NCBI RefSeq assembly: GCF_009498235.1
Contig: NZ_CP044205.1
Coordinates: 3,907,389 to 3,971,388, forward strand
Source of the DNA: Candidatus Methylospira mobilis
GTDB lineage: Bacteria > Pseudomonadota > Gammaproteobacteria > Methylococcales > Methylococcaceae
Direction of reading: 5' to 3'
Length of the DNA: 64,000 bases
Numbering within the stretch: the first letter of the stretch is position 1; each line of letters starts with the position of its first letter. The translations under genes and the position numbers were made by a program. The notes under the pieces are model-generated. The model was not told where the DNA came from and searched no databases. It saw only the letters and a list, made by a program, of their open reading frames with translations. Below are positions 57,949 through 64,000 of this stretch, piece by piece.

Positions 57949-58922
57949 TGAAACTGAAAAACAGCATCCTCCCCACGGTCGCCGTCCTGGGCTTCCTGTT
58001 CGCCTGTATTGTCGCAGCGCGTTCGCAACGCGCAGCCCCGGTAGCGCAACCGCTGACGCTGCCGGCGCAAGCGCCCTACACGGCCTATCTGGGCGGCTCC
58101 GGCATCATCGAGGCCAGCACCGACAATATCGGCATCGGCACATCGCTGCCGGGAATCGTTAGAAAGGTCCATGTCCGTGTCGGAGACCGGGTAAAAACCG
58201 GCTCGGTGCTATTCGAGCTCGACGGACGCGAGTACCGTTCGGCGCTCGATGTCAAACGCGCAAAATTACTGCAAGCCCAGGCTGCCGTCAGCGAAGCCAA
58301 AGCCAGCCTTCAAGACTATCGCACTCAATTTGCACTGATGCAGAATGTAAAGGATAACCGGGCTATCAGCATGGACGAGTTTGAGAAACGGCGTAACGCC
58401 GAGCGGCTGGCAACGGCCAAACTGGAAAGCGCAATAGCAGCGGTGACTGCCGCAGATGCCGATGTAAAAGCCGCAGAAACCGACGTCGAACGGCTTTCCG
58501 TCCGTGCAACGTCCGACGGTGAAATTCTGCAAGTCAACGTACATCCCGGCGAGTATGCCGCGACAGGGACACTTGCCACGCCGCTGGTGCGTTTGGGAAA
58601 TCTGGACGACTTGCACATCCGCGCCGACATTGATGAAAACGATGCATGGCGGTTTCGGCCCGGCTCCAAAGCGACCGCCTACTTGCGCGGCAACCGCGAT
58701 ATAAAAATAGACCTCGAATTCGTTCGTGTCGAGCCGTACATCACGCCCAAGACATCGCTGACCGGTTCCAGTTCGGAGCGCGTCGATACACGGGTTCTGC
58801 AAGTTATTTTCAAGTTCGAACGTTCACGTCTACCGGTTTACGTAGGGCAACAGGTGGATGTTTTCATCGAAACCACGGAAACGGCCGGCGCATCGTTATC
58901 TCAGGAAAGGCTTCGTCAGTGA
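57948..58922 (+). CDS. ABC exporter periplasmic adaptor (HlyD/DevB-like)
   Basis: The 324-aa protein starts MKLKNSILPTVAVLGFLFAC, a signal or anchor helix. It has a lipoyl-type half (GIVRKVHVRVGDRVKTGSVLF), a long coiled-coil hairpin (residues about 95-180; AKLESAIAAVTAADADV) and the matching half (VRATSDGEILQVNVHPGEYA). It connects the inner-membrane ABC permease with the outer-membrane channel. Start and stop overlap the genes on both sides, so the operon is tightly coupled. Confidence 0.9.
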   Translation: MKLKNSILPTVAVLGFLFACIVAARSQRAAPVAQPLTLPAQAPYTAYLGGSGIIEASTDNIGIGTSLPGIVRKVHVRVGDRVKTGSVLFELDGREYRSALDVKRAKLLQAQAAVSEAKASLQDYRTQFALMQNVKDNRAISMDEFEKRRNAERLATAKLESAIAAVTAADADVKAAETDVERLSVRATSDGEILQVNVHPGEYAATGTLATPLVRLGNLDDLHIRADIDENDAWRFRPGSKATAYLRGNRDIKIDLEFVRVEPYITPKTSLTGSSSERVDTRVLQVIFKFERSRLPVYVGQQVDVFIETTETAGASLSQERLRQ

Positions 58923-60400
58923 ATACGAAACTCGCCACTCTACTGCTGACGGCGCTATTATCGGGATGCACCGTCGGCCCCGACTATACGCCGCCGACAT
59001 CGCAACTTCCCGAACACTGGATTGAAAGCGCGGGGTTTCGTAAAACGCCGGGGAGTTCGTCCGAATGGTGGAAAAAATTCAACGACCCCACGCTGAACCG
59101 CCTGATCCGGGAGGCGATACTCAATAATCTCGATCTGAAACAGACCTATACACGTATCGTCGAAGCACGCGAACAACGCACGGTAGCAATAGCGGCAGGT
59201 CTGCCTATCGTATCGACGAAAACAAGCGTCAGCAGACGCTTGAACAATGCCGGTCAAAGCGGCTCCGGAGGACTTCCCGGCGGTTACGGCTTCGGGGGCT
59301 ACACCGATATCCTGCAACTCGGCTTCGATGTATCATGGGAAATCGATCTGTTCGGCTCGATCCGGCGTTCGGTGGAGGCGGCGCAGGCATCGCTCGAAGC
59401 CGAGGTCGAAAACAGCCGGGACATCCTGATAACGCTGTTGGGGGATGTCGCCAGATATTACATAGAAATGCGCCGCGACCAGCGGCTGCTGGAAGTCACC
59501 CGGGAAAACCTCAGGCTCCAAAGCGAAACCGCCCGTTTGACTAGAATCAGCGTCGAAGCCGGATTGTCGCACACACTGGAAGCGGCGCAAGCAGACGCCC
59601 TCGTCGCTCAAACCCAGGCTACGCTGCCGCAGTATGAAACGCAGCGCAAACAGGCGATGTACCAGATCGAACTGCTGCTGGGAAAACAACCGGGCGCGCT
59701 GAAAAACCTGCTCGAAAGCGAGCAACCCATGCCGGTCACGCCGGAATATATTGCGGCCAGCCTGCCATCCGAACTGCTAAGGCGGCGGCCCGACATCCGT
59801 AAAGCGGAGCGTGAGCTCGCGCAGACAAATGCAAATGTCGGCGTGGCCGTGGCCGATATGTACCCCAAATTCAATATTGCCGCGTTTTTAGGTCTGCAGA
59901 ATACGCAGCTCACCGATATAACCGCGTTGGGAAAATCATGGTCCGCGGCCGGCACGTTGACCACGCCGGTGTTCAATTGGGGAAAAATACAAGCCAATAT
60001 CACCGCCAAGGAAGCCCAGCATGATCAGGCCTTGCTTTCCTATCAATCCACCGTGCTTGGCGCGCTGAAAGAAGTGGAAAGCAACCTCGTGGCCTACGCC
60101 CAGGAAAAACAGCGCTGCGCGTCCCTGGCGCAGGCGGTAGCATCCAATCGGCTGGCGCTGGCGCTTTCGCAGGAGCGTTACCGCTCGGGACTTACCTCGT
60201 TTTTGAACGTACTGGACTCGGAAAGAACGTTGTTCAGCGCCGAAAGCGACTGGGTAGCCAGCCAGGCCCAGGTTTCTTCCGACATGATCGCCATATACAA
60301 GGCACTGGGTGGAGGATGGGAAACCGCACTCGCCGACAGCGGCGACATAGCGCGTTCAAACGACACCGTTAACCCGCTCATGATTGCGCCATTGCGCTGA
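58919..60400 (+). CDS. Outer-membrane efflux lipoprotein (OprM/NodT type)
   Basis: The 493-aa channel starts at a GTG that overlaps the adaptor stop (gtga). It reads NTKLATLLLTALLSGCTVGP, with a lipobox (LLSGC). The two OEP repeats show EWWKKFNDPTLNRLIREAI, WEIDLFGSIRRSVEAAQASL, LRRRPDIRKAERELAQTNAN and ERYRSGLTSFLNVLDSER. A longer open frame back to 58646 is overlap with the adaptor and is not used. It completes a MacAB-TolC-like or DevBCA-TolC-like exporter. Confidence 0.9.
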   Translation: MNTKLATLLLTALLSGCTVGPDYTPPTSQLPEHWIESAGFRKTPGSSSEWWKKFNDPTLNRLIREAILNNLDLKQTYTRIVEAREQRTVAIAAGLPIVSTKTSVSRRLNNAGQSGSGGLPGGYGFGGYTDILQLGFDVSWEIDLFGSIRRSVEAAQASLEAEVENSRDILITLLGDVARYYIEMRRDQRLLEVTRENLRLQSETARLTRISVEAGLSHTLEAAQADALVAQTQATLPQYETQRKQAMYQIELLLGKQPGALKNLLESEQPMPVTPEYIAASLPSELLRRRPDIRKAERELAQTNANVGVAVADMYPKFNIAAFLGLQNTQLTDITALGKSWSAAGTLTTPVFNWGKIQANITAKEAQHDQALLSYQSTVLGALKEVESNLVAYAQEKQRCASLAQAVASNRLALALSQERYRSGLTSFLNVLDSERTLFSAESDWVASQAQVSSDMIAIYKALGGGWETALADSGDIARSNDTVNPLMIAPLR

Positions 60401-60973
60401 TTTTGAGCACGGTCCGTCAGTTGCGAACCGTCATCGGCGACCGCCATTGATACTTCCGAACGGAGGAGCGCAGAAGTTTGCGACAGTATTGTAATTAGAA
60501 TACCTTAAGCAGCGCTTATAGGGGTAGAAAAGCGCCAATGTGCCAACTCAAAACGAAAATCGTGCGTCAATATTAACGTGCGATTAATTTAGTAGGCGCC
60601 TTCACGGAATATCTCCATTGTGGGAAGAATTATCCCTGGAAAACCATCTGCCGGCCGCCAATGGCTACGGAACCGCTGCCCGTTGACTACATTCCACAGC
60701 GACATTCGAGGCCGGCCTGCGCACGCCCAATTCATCCAAACATTCCGGCAATTGCCGATCTACCGCAATAAAACGCTAAAGTCCTGTCAAATCTGACAGC
60801 TTACTTCGAGAAACCGCACGCCTATAATCCAAAAGCCAGGAGCTATAAAAAACGTCTTTCGTAATTTTAGCTCCGTTCAAAGCGTTACTCGTCTCTTGCG
60901 CGAGTGAAAGAAAGAAACCGGTTTCAATCAGCGATTCATCGATTGCGTTTTCATCCAACCTTACGGAGACAGC
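60401..60973. other. 573-bp intergenic region before the multicopper oxidase gene
   Basis: No gene is supported. It holds a small palindrome, ctgtca and tgacag around aatc near 60785, and a short hairpin actcg...cgagt near 60891. A 70-codon antisense frame (60776-60988) overlaps the oxidase start and has no family motif. The promoter of the oxidase gene must lie here. Confidence 0.4.
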
Positions 60974-63061
60974 ATGTTTCAGAACCACTTACCGATCGGC
61001 GAGTTTGATATTTATAACGCTAAAAAAGACGAAACTGTCGACATTCACATACATGTCCGAAAAGCCAAACTTTCGGACAACCCCAACAACGATCCGCCGA
61101 TGGACAATGTCTGGCGCTACATTCGCAAGGGCTCCAAAGAAGACGGACACGGCTTGTTGCCTGTCAACCTCGGCCCGATTCTCAATGTGAACCGTAACGC
61201 GCCGTTAAATGTACACTGGAACAACGACCTGTCCAGCGGCAGCATGCAGGGTATGCCGGACATGGGAAATCCGGGTTATTTACAGTCTCCGCCGATCAAC
61301 CCGGTGCCAATGGATTATATGATGCCGGGCATGAACGGTTCCGTCGGCACGGTCGCCCACTTGCACGGCGCCAAGGTGCTGCCTGGTGCGGACGGTTGGC
61401 CGCTGACGCCGCTAAGCTTCCCCTGCAACCCCTACGGCTTTCCAACCTCAGCCACGTACCATTACCCCAACGATCAGCGCGCCTGCATGTTGTGGTTCCA
61501 TGACCACGGCATGGACAACACCGGGCCGCAGGTCTATGCAGGCTTGGCCGGGCTGTATTTTGTTCGCGACGAATCCGACGCCTCCCTCTTCGATCTGATC
61601 GGCGGCGCTGCCCAGGAAATACCGCTGGTGATACAGGATCGCATGGTGGATTGCGACTACTGCTGCGTGGACTATCTGACCGGCAGGCCGGTAAACCCTG
61701 CGGACAAGACGTTCGATCGTCCGGAATTTCTCGGCGAAACCATCTTCGTTAACGGCCGCGCCTGGCCGCATCACGAACTGAGCCGGAAAGTCTATCGCCT
61801 GAGAGTGCTGAACGGCTCCAATGCCCGCACCTATGCGCTGGCGCTGATCGATCCCAATCCCTGGGCTTCCACCCCGATACCGTCGCAACCCGAAGTCTGG
61901 CACAGCGATTTACTAACGGTCATCGGCAACGACGGCGGTCTGCTCCCCGTCAGCAAAACGCTGGCGGCCACCGACTATATCCTGCTTGCGCCCGGCGAAA
62001 GACTGGACCTGCTGCTGGATTTGACCGGCGTCGACCCTGCCGTGACCGGCAAACTGCGGCTGGTGAATCTGGCGGTAAACAGCCTGCACAACGGCGACTG
62101 GCCGGAAGCGATCTTTCAAACCGAAAACGATATCAATACCTCGGCCAGCCCTGCCTACGTTGCGGCTTCGATTTTAAAACCCGTTCCCTCCGACGCGTAC
62201 GACCGCACCCCGCTCGCATCGATAACCGGCATCAAACAAGCCAATATCCTGCAATTCTGTCTGAAAGACGACCCGAAGGTTAAGGCCGCCGCGCTGGACC
62301 GGGCCAAACTCGATCAAATTCTTCATGCGCATGCCGACGAGGACGGTTTTTTCTGGGACGGCAAGCTCCTGACCTTGCCGGCAGGCAAAACAGTCGCCCG
62401 CAACCGTCTGGTGCTGCTGATGAACAACACTTCGCAGCTAAACGGCGCCAGTCCCTACAGCGGAGTGGACTGGCAGGATACGCAGATATGGGAAATGCAG
62501 GCGACCGGCGGCGGCGCGCCCTTCGCCATACCTTTCTATGTGGATCTGACCAGCGCCAACCCGGCGCCCGGCAATCCGGTAGCCGGCCAGAATTACAAAG
62601 TGGCGCGCGCGACGTTTTTCGACCCGAAAACTGAAAACCAGACCATATCGCCGCAAAATCCGCATTATCCTGCATTGCAGCCCTCCTCTATCAAACCCGC
62701 CGCGGGCAGTTACGAACGCTGGTATGTCGCCAATATCGGCAACCAGCAACCGCTGAGCGCGGCAATCATTACCCAAGGCGGCCCGGCCGTACCGGATATG
62801 CATCCGTTTCATATGCATCTGGTCAACTTCGTAGTGCAACGGCGTTTTGTACTCAATCCGACCAGCAACGGCTTTGTGCCGGTCAGCCATGCCAACACCT
62901 TCGACAACGAAGCGCGGCACGACACGGTACGCATCCAGTCCAACGAGCTGCTTGAGCTGCTGGTGTACTTCCCGCCCGGTTATAGCGGCCGTTACCCTTA
63001 TCACTGCCATCTGGTGGAGCATGAGGATATGGGCATGATGCTGCATTTCGAAGTGTCTTGA
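60974..63061 (+). CDS. Multicopper oxidase (CotA/bilirubin oxidase-like)
   Basis: The 695-aa enzyme starts MFQNHLPIGEFDIYNAKKDE. All four copper-binding motifs are present: HLHG near residue 129, WFHDHGM near 176, HPFHMHLVNF near 610 and YHCHLVEHEDMGMM near 678, the last with the Cys-His pair and axial Met of the type 1 site. This set fits laccase, CotA or bilirubin oxidase-like enzymes that couple oxidation of a phenol, pigment or metal ion (Mn, Cu) to O2 reduction. There is no signal peptide, unusual for a bacterial oxidase of this type and shared with CotA. It is downstream of the ABC exporter but separated by 573 bases. Confidence 0.9.
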   Translation: MFQNHLPIGEFDIYNAKKDETVDIHIHVRKAKLSDNPNNDPPMDNVWRYIRKGSKEDGHGLLPVNLGPILNVNRNAPLNVHWNNDLSSGSMQGMPDMGNPGYLQSPPINPVPMDYMMPGMNGSVGTVAHLHGAKVLPGADGWPLTPLSFPCNPYGFPTSATYHYPNDQRACMLWFHDHGMDNTGPQVYAGLAGLYFVRDESDASLFDLIGGAAQEIPLVIQDRMVDCDYCCVDYLTGRPVNPADKTFDRPEFLGETIFVNGRAWPHHELSRKVYRLRVLNGSNARTYALALIDPNPWASTPIPSQPEVWHSDLLTVIGNDGGLLPVSKTLAATDYILLAPGERLDLLLDLTGVDPAVTGKLRLVNLAVNSLHNGDWPEAIFQTENDINTSASPAYVAASILKPVPSDAYDRTPLASITGIKQANILQFCLKDDPKVKAAALDRAKLDQILHAHADEDGFFWDGKLLTLPAGKTVARNRLVLLMNNTSQLNGASPYSGVDWQDTQIWEMQATGGGAPFAIPFYVDLTSANPAPGNPVAGQNYKVARATFFDPKTENQTISPQNPHYPALQPSSIKPAAGSYERWYVANIGNQQPLSAAIITQGGPAVPDMHPFHMHLVNFVVQRRFVLNPTSNGFVPVSHANTFDNEARHDTVRIQSNELLELLVYFPPGYSGRYPYHCHLVEHEDMGMMLHFEVS

Positions 63062-63132
63062 ACCTGAGTGCGGTATTTTCGAAGCATGACGCGTTCTGTC
63101 GATCATTACCGTTTCTACTGACGACCCACAAA

Positions 63133-63170
63133 GCAAAAACGTACGTTATTATTGACGTACGTTGTTTTTG
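63133..63170. terminator. Symmetrical A/T-flanked hairpin after the oxidase gene
   Basis: gcaaaaacgtacgt and acgtacgttgtttttg are arranged so that gtacgt and acgtac pair around tattattg, with an A run before and a T run after. It could be a bidirectional terminator. acgtacgt is also repeated directly, so a protein-binding site is an alternative. Confidence 0.5.
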
Positions 63171-63338
63171 TCGTACCGTTAAATTACTCAAAGGAAAGTA
63201 AGGGTTATTTCATTGAGTTACGTGCTCCATTCAAGCCATTTCAGCCCAAAAGCGGTCGCCATGACACGCCCTGCCATTTCTTCTATAATGTATGTATATA
63301 TTGAATAGCAAGGGTGGGCAACCCTGCACCGCACCCCG

Positions 63339-63578
63339 ATGTATCTGCGGGACGGCCTGTATGAAAAGCTCAAGACGCGGTCGCGCAATGTCGGCGTGAG
63401 CATTTCCGGGCTCATACGCCGCTCCCAGGAAAAAGACATCCAGCAAGATGCTGTCGCGCTGACGCCAGAGCGTTTTTCGAACGCATCAATCCGCTGGAAA
63501 GCTTTGCCGGCATCGAACCGGAAAATTTCATTCGAGAACTGCGTAAAAACAGCCGACTACTCAGATCCGACAGCGATG
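63339..63578 (+). pseudogene. vapB-like antitoxin gene with a frameshift
   Basis: The ATG frame encodes MYLRDGLYEKLKTRSRNVGV and ISGLIRRSQEKDIQQDAV, a ribbon-helix-helix antitoxin N-terminus. Near 63449-63465 the frame must change to continue with RAFFERINPLESFAGIEPEN and LRKNSRLLRSDSDDA, the expected C-terminus, ending at TGA 63584-63586. The original frame reads on instead into the toxin gene. The antitoxin is therefore truncated or altered. It overlaps the toxin start (atgatg). Confidence 0.7.
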
Positions 63579-63684
63579 ATGCCTGAGCGGCTGATACTGG
63601 ATACCGATATCGTTATCCATCTGCTAAAAAACAGCAGGAAACCGTTGCCCGTTGTGGACAAACAACCGTAAACACTACCCGATG
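63579..63684 (+). pseudogene. vapC-like PIN toxin, truncated remnant
   Basis: The start reads MPERLILDTDIVIHLLKNSR, the N-terminal acidic motif (LDTDIVI) of PIN-domain ribonuclease toxins. The frame ends in a stop at 63669-63671. A shift in the A run near 63630 would continue KQQETVARCGQTT for a few residues to a stop at 63683-63685. The rest of the PIN domain is absent. Together with the frameshifted vapB it is a decayed toxin-antitoxin module. Confidence 0.65.
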
Positions 63685-63754
63685 GTAGATATTGCCTTAT
63701 TCGAACCCGCATAACCGCCCCGCTAGACTCCGCCCGTAAATTGAGCCTCATACT

Positions 63755-64000
63755 TTGGACAAATCCGCATTAAACGAACTGGAACAGCAGCTAACCCACT
63801 GCATGCGCCGCGAGCAGCTTCGGCTGCGCAAAACCCTGGAAAGATTCAGCGTCGACCTCCGCAAAGGCAACAGCCTGGACGAAGCGCAATGGACATCGTT
63901 GCAAACGCGCGTTTCTGCCTCCGTCGAGCAATACGAAGCCCGCAAGCTCAGCATCCCGGCGCTGAACTACGCCGAAGAACTGCCGGTCAGCGAGCGCAAG
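63755..64000 (+). CDS. hrpA: ATP-dependent RNA helicase HrpA, 5' end only
   Basis: The frame begins at TTG 63755 (no ATG lies between the upstream in-frame stop and the conserved region) and runs to the window edge, giving 82 residues. It reads LDKSALNELEQQLTHCMRRE, then LRLRKTLERFSVDLRKGNSL and finally IPALNYAEELPVSERK. The arrangement, including the closing LPVSERK just before the helicase core, matches the N-terminus of HrpA, a large DEAH RNA helicase of gammaproteobacteria. The DEAH core itself lies beyond the window. Confidence 0.75.
   Translation, partial: MDKSALNELEQQLTHCMRREQLRLRKTLERFSVDLRKGNSLDEAQWTSLQTRVSASVEQYEARKLSIPALNYAEELPVSERK

Overview
The window looks like about 64 kb of a gammaproteobacterial chromosome, most likely a Methylococcales-type methylotroph. 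This is an inference. The supporting genes are pyruvate phosphate dikinase, a methanethiol oxidase (SBP56/MtoX) followed by a SCO1/MauG-type protein, a biosynthetic arginine decarboxylase and spermidine synthase pair, NhaD, and the start of hrpA at the right edge. No rRNA, tRNA or CRISPR array was seen.

Layout. Positions 1-13.2 kb are housekeeping-like: a frameshifted methyltransferase gene, a DUF4202 gene, a 1318-aa FAD/Fe-S oxidoreductase, phoH, a large MscS-type channel, a MazG/HisE-like protein and ppdK. Positions 13.2-21.4 kb form an accessory island. A 968-aa coiled-coil/membrane protein, a second coiled-coil gene split by an IS30-family element, a 126-aa protein and a UPF1/DNA2-like SF1 helicase lie in one direction with tight spacing. 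This is the best candidate here for an undescribed, possibly defensive, system. A 178-bp miniature inverted-repeat element closes the island. Positions 21.5-31.9 kb carry a GT9 plus GtrA-glycosyltransferase operon, msrA, an outer-membrane protein, a small lipoprotein, an EamA transporter, a phosphoesterase, acs and a PII gene.

Positions 32.1-35.4 kb are a stack of mobile DNA: a 523-bp non-autonomous element with complex inverted ends, two apparently intact IS3-family elements, and a ribbon-helix-helix antitoxin-like gene lying directly against the last IS. Positions 35.5-42.1 kb hold an RND efflux set (outer-membrane factor, TetR regulator, adaptor, permease). It has two matching 24-bp operator-like sites, placed at the divergent promoter and at the adaptor promoter.

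Positions 42.2-47.3 kb hold SDR genes (one a stub) and the polyamine genes speE and speA, with speA leading into a beta-hydroxyacid dehydrogenase and a truncated haemoglobin. Positions 47.4-54.4 kb have a porin, a second TetR gene, mtoX, a fused SCO1-MauG gene and nhaD. After a transposase remnant and a featureless kilobase, 56.1-60.4 kb is a four-gene ABC exporter with its own TolC-like protein, followed by a multicopper oxidase, a decayed vapBC pair and hrpA. Reading the sequence by eye cannot replace homology searches; family names rest on motifs visible in the translations.
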